A DNA stretch of 64,000 bases. Origin: Aselliscus stoliczkanus. Lineage: Eukaryota > Chordata > Mammalia > Chiroptera > Hipposideridae. Every line of letters begins with the position of its first letter. Position 1 is the first letter of the stretch. This document shows positions 34,151-46,051 of the stretch, piece after piece. The stretch lies in contig CM066729.1 in assembly GCA_033961575.1 (NCBI GenBank), positions 99,265,001 to 99,329,000 on the forward strand, written 5' to 3'. The position numbers and the translations under genes were made by a program. The notes below the pieces were generated by a model that was given only the letters and a program-made list of their open reading frames with translations, was not told where the DNA came from and did no database searches.

Positions 34151-35395
34151 GTAAATATTTAAATTAACTCTGAGTTTAATAAAGTCTACTGTAACTTTTT
34201 TAAAAAAATAGCAGAACGATTTATGTATTATGTTCTATATAATATAAATATAATATTATGTATTCTGTAAGCTTAGTCTATTATGAGAAAAACTCCAAAT
34301 GTGGTTGTAAGGAACAACCAAAGTGATCAAGTCAAATACTCAACAGCTAGTACGTGAATAGTAAACTAATGACTATATATGGAATAATAATATTATGACA
34401 TATCAATTAGTATGAGCTATAATACATTTCCTCCAAATATAAATTTTCTGAACTATGTGAAACTGTTTTGGGTAAAGAGCTGTGTCATAATCAAACATCA
34501 TTGTTTTAGAAGTTAATTTATTCACAAATTCATTCATATGTTTGTAAGTAACTTACACCATGCTAGTCATTGTGGCACACAATTTTCTTTCTATCCTTGA
34601 GAAACAAAATTTGAGCACATAAAATGAGATGGATTATTTATGCTTATTCTCTGTCTTCTAGAAGTTTTAGCTCTTGCTATTCACCAGCTTCTAAAACTCT
34701 AAACTGTGTTGTTCAAAAAGAAAAAAAAAAGAAAAATGACAAACCAGACCAAATATAAATTTCTAATGAAAAGCCATCGTGCCACCATGTTAATGTGCTT
34801 TTACAAGTAAGAGTTGATTAATATGAAAAATTGACGTATCATTCAATTTCTATAGCTAGATGAAATAAAAATATGTTAACTGATATTATGTCAATGAACA
34901 AAGGAAAATAGAAAATGAAATTTCATTAGGAAAATTTGCAATAAATCCAAATGTGTTATTGAACAGTTTTAAAATATAACTAGAAAAAAAAATACACCTC
35001 CTACTAACACAGAAAAGACAAAAATGCTCTGCTAATAAATGGGCTTCGATTTAAATGAAAAATGGTATTCCAGTCTTCTGCATCTATCATTTCATGAGCA
35101 TCCATGGTAAAATTTCTAATGTCAGCACAAAATAATGAGAAAGGCCAAATTTCAGTGGCATCACAAACTTGTTTTGTCCAAGATTTACTTTGTATGTATA
35201 ACATGAAACAGACCAAAGTTCATAATACTTCTGCAAATTCAGAAGCAAAAAGACAAAGGAGTATCCTCCTTTAGGAATAAAAAAAAAAAAAAGAGAGTAC
35301 TATGTTTAAATCCCGCAAAATTAATGTTTAGCTCAAGGATTTGCCCTTTATCTCAGGACCCCTCAAGCCCAAGGCAGGATTAGGTCAGACGCGTG
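34151..35395. other. Unique AT-rich DNA
   Basis: No named repeat or gene. The segment 35,030-35,220 is compositionally more complex (AGGCCAAATTTCAGTGGC) and may belong to a conserved block, but I cannot show it. Confidence 0.4.
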
Positions 35396-35830
35396 TTAGA
35401 ACAACTGGAGGAAATCAATGGATTTCACTTTATTAATAATTAAAAAGCTAATGCAGACTGGCAAGTGAGTAAAAATATGTAGAACACATATTTATTACCA
35501 CCATTTCAAAGACCTCCATAATATATAACTTTAAATTGGGCCACGCAAGAAAGACAGAGGTAATATTCAATAAGAACGAGTAACAGGAAGAAGATGCAAG
35601 CATTTCTGCGTCTGCTGTAGATGTAGCCAAGTTTCTGCCAGCAGCGGGAACAGCAAAACTCACAACTAGCTTGGCTTCATGACACAATGCTGGGTTACGG
35701 TTGCAGCGTATTCTGTAACCCGGAATTAAATTAACCCCTATTAGGATCTGTCAAGAGTGACAGAAACAAAGTTTAAACAATGAAAAGACATTAAAGCTCT
35801 TTTGACAGAGTCAAGTATGTCAAATTTAGC
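35396..35830. promoter_or_regulatory. Candidate conserved enhancer with palindromic sites
   Basis: Contains clustered homeodomain-like text (TTTATTAATAATTAAAAAGC), a 30-bp inverted-repeat site GGGTTAC...GTAACCC (35,692-35,721), and the near-perfect MEIS/TGIF-type palindrome CTGTCAAGAGTGACAG (35,748-35,763). Several CpGs survive (GGTTACGGTTGCAGCG, AACCCGGAATTA). The minus-strand 79-codon frame has no domain. Function is inferred from motifs alone. Confidence 0.4.
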
Positions 35831-36205
35831 CATTCAAAAAGAACCTAGTGAAGAGGCACCTTGGAGCATGGGAAGGACATCTCATTTCTGGAATCCACAG
35901 TAACTTCATTACTGTAGCCACTAATAGTTTAGATATGATTTATGGAGTCAGAGAATAGAGGAATGCACTTCCACACTGAAGTACGAACCTTCAATTTGAC
36001 ATCAAAGCTTCTTTAAATATCACTGCTCTGACAGTTCTTATTTCACTTTGCAATTTCTCCCATAGATAAAAATCTGTTATGCATGACCTAACTAAAATTA
36101 AGTTTTTCAAATAATAAATCTAAGGGGTTAGAAAGGATATGAACAATAGATCTTAGAAAGTAAAAGAAATGGTCCACACACATTGAAGTGTATATGAGTT
36201 TCACC

Positions 36206-36375
36206 TTACAAAACCCACTGCTTTTTAATTTGGATGTTTATGTATCATATTGTAATAGAAATTCAGGGGATTATAACGGAAACTCAGACTTACAAAACCC
36301 ACTGCTTTTTAATTTAGATGTTTATGTATCATATTGTAATAGAAATTCAGGGTATTATAACGGAAACTCAGACTT
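36206..36375. repeat. 84-bp tandem duplication (2 copies)
   Basis: Copies start with TTACAAAACCCACTGC at 36,206 and 36,290 and differ at two positions. The second copy ends at about 36,375. The length is a multiple of three, so the plus-strand frame stays open across both; this is not coding evidence. Confidence 0.96.
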
Positions 36376-37619
36376 CAATAGATACTTGAGGTTACAAGCA
36401 ATTTGCTAAGATGTTTTGTCTTATACCTCCTTCTTCAACTGTTAGTATAATACCTGGCACTATGAATAAATTAATTAATATAAGAGAAAATAATATTCTC
36501 CTCTAAATGCACAGACCCCTGGGCTTCAAGAGAAAGATTCTGACAGGTGGGTTTAATTCTTTGTGGGGAATCACAGCAGACTTGAAACTGTGAGACTCAG
36601 GACTCGGAAGAGTGTCTAAGCGAAGGCTGCTGACTTGGGCCAAAGGGGCTGCAACACATCCAGAAAGTGTAGGGAAGCAGGGGAAATGTGTTCACTTATC
36701 TGCAAGGTGGAAAAGATGCTAATAAAAAATAGAGACTAGAGAGATGCCCTGAAATGTTGGGATGCTGGGGATACAGTAGGACAATCTCCCCAATAAGATT
36801 TTTGGACACTATGCACATAGAATGTCACACTTGCAGGCATAATGAATAGTCTGGGTTGCCATGTGTCTTTCCAATGTAAACGGTTCAAGTGTCACTTAAA
36901 AATATGATGTTGACTCTTTGGGCATAAGAATTTGATTTAGATGTCATAGACCAAGAAGAAAACTGAAGTACTTAACTGGCACTTTTTCTTATACAAAAAT
37001 GTTAAGTTTTCCAGGAGGAGATGAGCTAGTTTACAGATTACCTACAGGTAAGGTAAAATAGGAAATCTGGGTCACACTCAAAGCTACATGGTTGGTGTGG
37101 ATGGGTCTCGGAGAGTGGCCTGAGGACCTGGTTGCTAATCATCTCCATCCTCCAGACCTTTGCTGCCCTACAGGTGGGCCAGCCCCAAGACAGGTATTTG
37201 GGAAACCCTACTTTGTCTGTTCTAGATATAGATCATTGTATTGATTATACACTAGCAGGTAAAATCATAACTTTATAATCAGTTTTTTACTCCTTTCTAG
37301 TGTTTGACATTATGAAGTATAAGGTGATAATATAATCCAGTCCTACCATGCCTTACAAAAACACAACTCTGCAAATAACATCATGAACGCACACCTCAGT
37401 GGATATAAAGTGGCTAAGGCAACATGGTCTCACTGAAATATTAAAGAAAAAAAAAAGTTAATAGCTTAGGTCAAAATTAAAATTATTCAAAGACAGAAAT
37501 TAAAAAGAAATGGAAGGAAGGAACGAAGGAAGAAAGGAAGGAAGGAATTCTAAATATTAGAATGATTACTATAATACTCTCTGACTTTCTTAATTTGTTA
37601 AACCTCTAAATATATTAGG
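36376..37619. other. Unassigned DNA
   Basis: No gene. A (GGAA)n-like purine run lies at 37,511-37,547. The segment 36,500-36,850 is less AT-rich and may be an unrecognised old repeat. Confidence 0.4.
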
Positions 37620-37955
37620 CAGTGCTGTCCAACAGAATTCTCTGTGATGATGGAAATGTTCTATGTGGGCTATATCCAGATACAGCCACCAACCACACGT
37701 GGCTATTGAGCAGCTAAACTGTGGCTAGTGCAAATGAGGACCTGAATTTTTAATTTTATTTAACTTTAATTTTTTTTTTTATCTTTAAATTTACAGGGAT
37801 GGCATTGGTTAGTAAAATTACAAGTGTACAATCCTGTAATACATCATCTATATATCTCATTGTGTGCTCACCACCCAGAGTTAGTTCTCCTCCATCATCA
37901 TACAATTTAAATGTAAATAGGCATATGGGGCTACGCATTGGTAGCATATATCTGG
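37620..37955 (+). mobile_element. MER5A (hAT-Charlie) split by L1 3' end
   Basis: CAGTGCTGTCCAACAGAATT, CTGTGATGATGGAAATG, ACCACACGTGGCTATTG, GTGGCTAGTGCAAATGAGG and CTGAATTTTTAATTTTATTT are the MER5A consensus order. The element resumes with CAATTTAAATGTAAATAGGC near 37,903. A L1 3'-end piece separates the halves. Confidence 0.85.
37771..37901 (-). mobile_element. LINE-1 3'-end fragment inside MER5A
   Basis: TTAAATTTACAGGGATGGCA, TTGGTTAGTAAAATTAC, AAGTGTACAATCCTG, TAATACATCATCTATATATC and TGTGCTCACCACCCAGAG match the fragment at 5000-5110 and fit an L1 3' UTR on the minus strand. Confidence 0.7.
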
Positions 37956-38408
37956 TGTGTGTGTGTGGGGGGGGGAATGTTAAAAATAAATTAAATTTTA
38001 AAAATGAAAGACCTCTGCAGCAAACTTCTAAGTCAGCTGTACATTCTATACTTTAAAAATCCTATATTCTCTTTCCATTTAAAATTTGCTTTTAGAGAAC
38101 ATTGTTCTTTAAGACAAATTTTTATAGATTTCATGGGTGTATTACAGTTCCTCTCTGATTCATAATCAACTTACTATGGTGGCAAAAGGCCACAAATTGA
38201 AGAGTATGATGAAGTACTCAAGACACATCATTTCCACCCAGCATAAACTAGAACATGGCATTAATTTTGAGGGAAAAAAAAGGGAGGAAAAAGAAAAGGC
38301 AGAAGATGGTGGAAAGGAGCCCCAATACATTTTCATTTGTTCAACATGAATTGAGAAGAGAACCCCATGTCTTTTTACATTTTAGTAAAATGGTACCTTT
38401 ACAGGAAA

Positions 38409-38410
<2 letters not shown>

Positions 38411-38451
<41 letters not shown>
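38411..38451. repeat. (GT)n microsatellite with G-rich flank
   Basis: About 20 GT units followed by GAGAGAGAGGGGGGGGGC. Alternating GT can adopt Z-DNA. Confidence 0.96.
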
Positions 38452-38459
<8 letters not shown>

Positions 38460-38724
38460 GGGGGGGGCTCTTTTAACAGTTAAGAAGCCATGTTTTAATA
38501 AAACATCTTGTGACCCCCAAGTGCTACTATAAACGTAGCTAACATAATATTAAAATAAACATTGCTAAAAGGGTTATATTACTTACATTTTTGTAATCTA
38601 CGTAAATTATAATTGAATGTATTAAAGAATCCTATGTGTGCTTTAGAAAATTCAGCTTTTCATGCTTTCTATTTATTTAGAAGGAGACAGCTTTTTGGTA
38701 AACATTTACTACTGTTTCAGCTGT

Positions 38725-38965
38725 GAGACCAAGCTCTGAAGTCAGAATTTGAAGCAGTGCCAATTAGGACACCTACTCGCTGTGTAACAATGAAGTGATT
38801 TCACTGTTGTGAAGTCCTTTTCCTTCTCCTTATAAAATGAGGATATTAATTCCCAATTCTGAGGGTTCCTGTAAAAGTAAAATAATAAAAATGCAAGGAA
38901 AATGCTTAGTATGGTGCACAGTTCTTGCCATTAGAAAGCACTGAATAAACATTACCATTAGAATA
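38725..38965 (+). mobile_element. MIR SINE
   Basis: ACTCGCTGTGTAACAATG, CTTATAAAATGAGGATATTA, GAGGGTTCCTGTAAAAG, AATGCTTAGTATGGTGCACA and GCACTGAATAAACATTACC follow the MIR consensus nearly end to end. Confidence 0.8.
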
Positions 38966-40671
38966 AAATATACAGATAGCATTCGAGATTTACTTTATAG
39001 GACAGTATTTCATATTTTTGTTTCTCTTCGCTATATTTTATGTTGCTGCCATTGTTGTTAGATTTTACAATACATTTAGAGTTAGGATGAGAAATATTGA
39101 TAGAAGATCCCTGGGCTAAGTGTTAGGACTCACTTTTTGGAGGGTTTTGGGCAAATCATGTAAATGCTGCAGCCAAGGGTCTTTCTTCACAGTTACATGA
39201 GACAGGAGAACATGGGAACATCCTCTGGCATGGCAGGAACTTCATCTACTAACGGATACAACTGTGAATGGAGGTGCCTAACTTAATTGGAGACTTCACT
39301 CAAAAAACCTCATGGAATGGAAAACTTTCATCACTCAATATAGGAACAGAATGTGATAAATGTAAAAGGGGTCTAGAGAAGGGGCTTTCTAAGACATATC
39401 AAAGTAGATGGCTACATTTCTTCATAGCTTTTTATCATTGCTAAACTCTGTTCCAAAGTTATTTATCTCCAGATGCATTTTTTAGGTCTGTGTACAACCA
39501 CTAATGTCACATCCGTGGCATTGCACTGGATACTGAAAATATTTAAAATGATAATAATTGTGAATGTTAAAACAGCATAATACTATTAATAAAATCACTC
39601 ACAGATGATCTGATAAATGTTAAAACAAACAAATGAACAAATTTCATATTTGAAACCACAGAACCTGGATTCTAATAGAACAAAGTGGTCATATCTATTT
39701 ATCAGAGAATGGAAATGAAAATGTTAGAGACAGTTAAAAATTCAATGAGCTCAATAGCTTTGAGATTGTGGGAGTTATTGAAGAGGCAGGGCAGAGAGGA
39801 GGAGGCTGACACTACCTAAACTTTTGTCTCTAAGTGACATCTCTAGTCACATTTACATGTCACTATTTCAAATTCTCATAACTCACATTTCAATTGTATC
39901 TCCTTTATATATAAGTTCAAGACTTTATAAGGGGCATACACATTATGTTGTGGATTTTTAAACAAAGGTCTGTATTTGTTCATCATTTATTAGTTTATAT
40001 ATTAAAATGACATTTATTGAGTATCATTTGTTTCAGGTAAAGTACTGGGTAGAGGGCTATACAGACCAATAAGGCACCATCTTTGTTTTCAAGCAATGCA
40101 CAATCTTTTGAGTATTTGGTGACTACAAAGCTTTCATTCAATTCTTTCTACACCTTGAAGAGGGGTACTTATCTTCCTGTTTAAATAGAAGACCAGTTTA
40201 TTCATCTGGAAAATGGGCCTCATGAGTACTTTATAGTCTTGGACTTTTTTTTTTTTAGAAAACAGCTTTGAATAAAATAAGTAGTGGAAGCTCCACCGAT
40301 TGCAACAGCAGAAAAGAGATGGATTTGCTGGAAAGATTCTTAGGTTAATAACTTCAGTGTATGCCATTAGTCACTGAGGACCAAGTATTATCAGAGTATT
40401 TGGGAGACAGTAATTAATACATTTCAGTTTGGCATAAAAAAAGACCTTATTCAAAAAGTTTCAGTTGATATATATATTTAGATTTTAGCACTCTGGGAAA
40501 TAATTTAGCACTAATCTCCACTTGAAAAAACATAGATTTGGGATAATTGCATATATAAAGAGGGTAATGGAAAAGTAGTATCAACCCTGATTCATTTTTT
40601 TTTTTTTTTTTTTGCAGTTCACATGTGAAAACACTCAGGAGAATGTTTTTGTCAATTCTTTATAGAATACT
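38966..40671. other. Unassigned DNA
   Basis: No gene. A further MIR-like trace may lie at 39,120-39,220 and an L2/MIR-like trace at 40,000-40,110. A T-run of about 20 is at 40,597-40,614. Confidence 0.4.
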
Positions 40672-40680
40672 TCTCAAATT

Positions 40681-41125
40681 GTTTTTTGTTTGTTTTTTTT
40701 AAAGATTTTATTGGGGAACTGGGGAAAGGGAACAGACAAGTTGCTGTCCTTTTGTTCTTCAGTCTAGTTGTGAAGGACATTGCTTCACTGGCCCATGTTG
40801 GTACCATCATTGTGCTCTTCCTGGGTGAGGCAGATCAGTCGCCAGCCTCTGGACTGTAGCTCACGGAGGCTCTTGGCAGCTCACACCTGCTGCCAGCCGC
40901 TCATGCTGGCTGCTGGCCACTCACTGTAGCCTGTGGCAGCCCACTACAGCAAGGGCTGCAGTTATGCGGTCCCAGGGACTCACAGCAGCCCAGCTCCAGG
41001 TGGAGCTATTGTTCACCACCTTAGCTGTAGAGGGCAGTGTCACTGGCCCTCATATGTGGGACCCAAACTGGGGCTGCTGGCGTCCCAAGTCAGCTCTTAA
41101 CCACCGTGCCACTCGCCGGCCCACC
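40681..41125 (-). mobile_element. Long tRNA-derived SINE with AATAAA tail
   Basis: Minus strand: GGGCCGGCGAGTGGCACGG head, the full body and CCCCAATAAAATCTTTAAA end. Target duplication TCTCAAATT at 40,672-40,680 and 41,126-41,134. Both AATAAA and TCTTT are intact. Confidence 0.92.
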
Positions 41126-41134
41126 TCTCAAATT

Positions 41135-42879
41135 TTTGATAGAATTCTTTTAGATAAGTGTTATCGAAATATAAGTTCTTCCCTCCCAAATACAGATAAA
41201 ATATACAGATAAAGTTTTTTAGTACCTTTATTTGAGCTTGTCTATGCAAGTTTACTAGAAATAGAGATAAACATCTATGAAATATTTTAAAATTATATGA
41301 TAGATGAAAAGAAGTATAAGTGAAGCAAAGGGAAAGGAAATATTCCAAATTTTAAATTTCCCATAGATTGCATCTCCTCAGTCTCCTTTTTCTCTATAGA
41401 AAAATGCACAAGAAAGGCCCCGAATTAATAGTTTCTAGATTAAAATTGACATGTTTACCTTCAGGAAACTAAACAAAAAATAGTTAAAATCCAGCCCAAC
41501 TTTGAGCTGTACTACTAATAGGCCTTGAAATTCAATACATTTCACTGTAGGATTAGGTAAAGAACACTTTACAAGTGATGATTAATAAAAATAATCTTAG
41601 ATTTATAACAGAATGTAAAATGGGAATGTCAGAAATGTCCACTGTGTCTAAGGTGAAATTTTAATTATTTTTTTCATATTCATTTCCAAGTTCAATCTTA
41701 TCATCCACAACTTTTTGTTCAATAAACAGCCTTGTCATTTACTCCTCTACTCATAAAATGAGGTAAAGAACTGAACGATCTTTATTTTAATATGTATTCA
41801 TTTGGTGGTATCCCCTGAAATATCTCTGACTTCACCAGGAATTTTGAATTCTTTTACAAAGCATCAACGACAAACTTAGTTTAGGCATTTAATGCATGCT
41901 ATCCAAAGGGAAAATTTTTTTAAAAATGAAATCTCTTTGACATATCAAATTTCTCTCTAGCAAAAAAAATAGATTTTATGTCAAAATGGCATCAAGTCTC
42001 TCATAATCCCCCCTGACCCAACAAGTTAGAAAATTTCACTCATGTATTTACTCTGGTTTAAAAACAGATGAACAGAAAGGGCAATCCAAGCAAAACAAAA
42101 TAACAATAGTAAAAATGAAGAACAGAGAGAATCATATGGGAGAGATAGAAAGTAAGTGCTTACATATGTGAATACATGCAAATGGAATTTTCTGAGATTT
42201 TCTATGATTATGTTGACAAGTATCTTTGCCCGAAGTCATTTTTCTTCTTTAGAACCTAAACATTTTAACAAATATTTGACCTTGTGATTATCTAACCATG
42301 AGTAGTATGTGTGCTGTAAAATATGCCTCAAGGGAACTGCAAATATCAGGAAGATACAAAAATAGTCAAAAGTTGTGAAATTATCAAAGGCATACCGACT
42401 GTTTAGGAGTTATCATTTAAAAGGCCCTTCATGCAGTTTCTCTCTTGAAAGCAGCCCTGTATTATACTTTTGAAGATCTAAGTTAAGTTCAAGAAACTGA
42501 AAATCTGATTATGGTTCTATGGGCTAAGAGGACATCCTGGATACTTTTGACCTTGTACAGATTCCATAGAAACAGGATAAAAAATAAAACAAAAGAATGC
42601 TGTCTGGATTATTCTAAATGTCTGCTTTAAGGCGAAATGGGGAGAGAAGCCAGTTTCTTTTTCAAGGGAAGAAAGGAAAACGAACTCTCTGATCAAGGAA
42701 CTCTTTTGAGTTTGGGGCTGGAGTGGGGATGCAGGAATGGCATTAAAAGATTGGGGTTCATTACACTTGCTGCTGCAGATTGTACTAATCAGTGGAGACA
42801 ATGAGAGAAACATTCATTATCCCAGAGACTCACCACTGAAATAATCTCTATAATACCCACTGCTCTGATGAGAGAAAGA
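41135..42879. other. Unique AT-rich DNA
   Basis: No gene or named repeat recognised. Confidence 0.4.
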
Positions 42880-42990
42880 ATGGAAGAAAGGAAGAAAGGA
42901 AAAGAGGGAGGGAGGAAGGAGGAAAGGGAAAAAAGAAAGAAAGAAAGAAATGGAAAATACAGAGAGAGGGAAAGAGAGAGAAAAATAAAA
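42880..42990. repeat. Purine-rich (GGAA/GAAA) low-complexity tract
   Basis: About 110 bp almost free of pyrimidines on the plus strand (AAGGAAGAAAGGAAAAGAGG and similar). The minus-strand frame rich in F, L and S is an artefact. Confidence 0.9.
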
Positions 42991-44619
42991 GGGGGCACTT
43001 TAGCCTAAGAACTCTAAGAAAGTGTTTATAAGAAAATAAAGCACTACTAATTCTATCTTTATTATTACTCTTTTTTTATTTCCATTTTTCTCTTGTATTA
43101 ATTTGTCTTCACATAAATTGAAAATGTTTTAACATGATGTTACATTTTGACCCTCTGTCTTTTAACCTTTTCTTCAATGTCTCCATTCTCTTCCTTCCTT
43201 ATAACAGACACAGAGGAAAGATAATTGGCCAGCATTCCATGAAGTCGCTGTCATACTTCCAACAGGAAAGGTAATTAAGAAGTTTAAACAGCCCACTTTG
43301 CTTATGTTTCCAGCTTCTGAGGTACAATTTACTTTATTTTGATTTCTTATTTAAAAAAATGGGATTTGGGGGCTTGCTCCTGATTACAAGAAAAACAATT
43401 CAAATTCATGTGGGTCATTGATGGCATTTATTTTGATTGATGTTTCCTGTTTCATAAATTTAATATTAGTAGCCTCACCTCTTTATGACACAGAGGCTCA
43501 AAGGAAAACCGTGGGAACAGAAAATGTGTGTGAGAAGTGACAACCCACTAAGTCCTTCCAGAGTGTTCCAGGGCTATCCAAATATCATTGCTTCTCCCTG
43601 GGGGTAAGAAGATAGATGATCCCCCTGGCTGAGAGGTGTAGGGTGAAAGCTAAGGACTGAGCTCACACCCGATCCTGATCCTCTCAGGGGAGCCAGAAAG
43701 GCCAGCGGACCTGGCGTTGATTGTCACTTAGGGGATGATTTGAGAACATCCAGGCCAGGAAGGGGCTGATGGACAGAGCAGGGAGACATCCTGATGAAAC
43801 AGGTACAGCCTCCACAGGAGTGAGGAAGTACATTGAAAAGGGGTAGCGGGTGGATTGGAGGAATGTTTTCAGAGTACCAGAGGTTAGAGGCATAATAAGA
43901 CTGATTCACGTATAGTTATGGAAGATGCAAACCATTTAAGTTCTTACTTAAACATTTTTTATCCAAATCTAGGCGGTACAAAGATAGTATGCCACATTTT
44001 ACTTTGTCTGAAAACACGACATTTCTTTAAGATATTTAAATAGCTAAAATTCATTACAGCTAAGCTAGATAAATTCAGCTAGATAAATTAAAGACAGTGT
44101 AAGACTTATCAACTTTTGAAGCTTTTTTTAATTGATTGTCTACCAGGGGCCAGACAACATCGTTTTGGATATGAAAATCAAGTCACCGTACTTTATTTAA
44201 AGGTGTCACAGATTAACAAAAAGACACACATGTATAAACAAATACAAATGATAAAGTTTAGGGAAACACATTAACTAAACAGTGGAAAAGGACACAGAAG
44301 TGACACTAAGAAGAGAAGGCAACCTTGACTAGTTCTTCGTGCTGTGTTGGGGGGAGGTAGGACCACAGAAGGCTTCACAGAAAAAACAGTAATTGAATAG
44401 ATGTGAGGGAGAGATTTTACAGGCATCTCTGCAGAAGAAACTACATGGCTAACCGTGATGTGGAATTATAAAACAGTTCAAGAAAATCTATGATTGTTCC
44501 AGTGAAGGAAAAGAGAAAATTCACTCACCTCAATAACGCACAACCAACTTTAAATACCTTTACCTATATCTATATTTATATTTACACCTGTATTTATCTG
44601 TATCTCTACAGTGAATAAG
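42991..44619. other. Unique DNA
   Basis: No gene or named repeat. The segment 43,520-43,900 is more GC-rich and non-repetitive, and two overlapping frames there (69 and 61 codons) lack any motif. The segment 43,225-43,320 has complex composition and may be conserved. Confidence 0.4.
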
Positions 44620-44990
44620 ACTATGTGGATTTGGGAGTCAGAAGTCAGTTCAAATTCTGGCTTTCCACGTATTTAGATGCATTGCTGTAAGCTTTTGGAA
44701 CTAGTTTCCTCACTTGAGAGGTACAAAGTATTGGTGCTGGAGCTACATTTTCTGTTTATTGTTGTTGTTATTATTATTATCATTATTTTAAAATTCTGGC
44801 TCTACTGTATCCTTGTTTTGATGTTTTCTTGAGCAAATTCTTAAGTTCTCTGCTCCCCTGTTCCCTTATTCAGTAAAATTGGGATCATAACACTCACTAC
44901 CTACCTCATAGGGCTAAAAGAGTTAATACATATAGAACTCTTAAAACTGTACCTGGTAAAAATATATTTCTCAATAAATATTAGCTGCAT
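44620..44990 (+). mobile_element. Two MIR SINE copies in tandem
   Basis: The first, 44,625-44,730, has AAGTCAGTTCAAATTCTGGC and ACTAGTTTCCTCACTTGAG. The second, 44,795-44,990, has TTCTGGCTCTACTGTATCC, AGTAAAATTGGGATCATAAC, CTACCTCATAGGGCTAAAAG, TAATACATATAGAACTC and CTCAATAAATATTAGCTGC. Both are plus strand. Confidence 0.75.
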
Positions 44991-45169
44991 CTCCAAACTG
45001 GGGAGTAGAATAGTTACCTATTAATTTGCAATAAGATTGTGGTACTTTTTTAAAATGTTACTTCCCTTCTAACTTCAAATAAGGAAAGACAAGGCTTATG
45101 GATGCTATCTAAAAATAAAAACAAAAACAAAAACCAGAAACACACACCAAAAAAAAACCACATAAGATT

Positions 45170-45540
45170 TATTCATCTTTCCAAAGTCTTGTTGCTAAGA
45201 ACAAGATTTAGCTGGTGCCACCATTTAAAGAGTGCAACAGATAAAGCTTTCTTCCAGTAAATGTAAACATAACCTAAATTACTGCAAAGTGAAAACTCCA
45301 GACAGTCAGAGCAAAGAAAATAAAAAGTATCCCTCACCTCTGGCACATACCTGATTATATCTTTCTCATTAGTCCTGAACCGCTTTGTTTTACCGCCAGG
45401 CTGAAGAACTGCTGCTATTAGTCAGTGAAATTAAGTATTGTTTATGTCCAACCTAACGGCAAAGAGTTAAGGTAAAATACACAAAGGATTAAACACCCCA
45501 AATCCTGGGTTTTCCTTTTGAAATGGATATACCCAACTAA
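45170..45540. promoter_or_regulatory. Candidate conserved noncoding element
   Basis: Non-repetitive; CpGs retained in CCTGAACCGCTTTG, TTTTACCGCCAGGC and ACCTAACGGCAAAG; homeodomain-like CATTAGTCC and TCF/homeobox-like CAAAGGATTAAACACC. Inference only. Confidence 0.3.
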
Positions 45541-45882
45541 ATCAGATATCTGACTCCAATTACAGTAAATCAATAACCTTCAGTCACTTTAACAACTTGG
45601 TACAATGACCAGACTCATTTGCCATGGGTCATAGTCTCTTAGCTTTCATATGGTCTTGGGGGCATAATTGCCACGTGCAATGCCTACTGCGTTTCTATTC
45701 CATAAATGAAATGCAACAAACAAAACTCAGCTTGGATACAATATGCAATGCAACACTTATCTAGTCATAGAAATTAATGAGGATACTCTCTGGTACAGCA
45801 AGAGAAGGATCACCATAATATATTAAGTAAAAATGTCAAGAGTCAAAAAAAAAAAATCATATATAGTCTATTGATTTTTTTT

Positions 45883-46036
45883 AAAAGTGTTGTTATGTAG
45901 TTTACAGAGTGTGGTTTTGTTTGTTTGTTTGTTTGTTTGTTTTAGGGCACTGTCATTGACCCTCACATGCGGGACCCGAACCGGGGCCGCTGGCCTCCCA
46001 AGCCAGCACCCAACCACCACACCACTCGGCCGGCCC
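45883..46036 (-). mobile_element. Short SINE with possible 3' transduction
   Basis: On the minus strand: GGGCCGGCCGAGTGGTGTG head, GTGACAGTGCCCT-type 3' end, a (CAAA)n tail, then about 35-40 bp of unrelated DNA ending CACTTTTAA before the target duplication. The duplication TCTATTGATTTTTTT lies at 45,867-45,881 and 46,037-46,051. The extra segment ends in TTTT, a pol III terminator, so it may be 3' flank copied from the source locus. Confidence 0.85.
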
Positions 46037-46051
46037 TCTATTGATTTTTTT

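Noticed and set aside
36188..36409. 73-codon frame with an internal repeat
   Set aside because: The repeat comes from a recent 84-bp DNA duplication; no start context or domain.
37130..37200. Exon-like text with CTGCCCTACAG followed by GTGGGCC
   Set aside because: Splice-like dinucleotides alone; no open frame or matching partner exon nearby.
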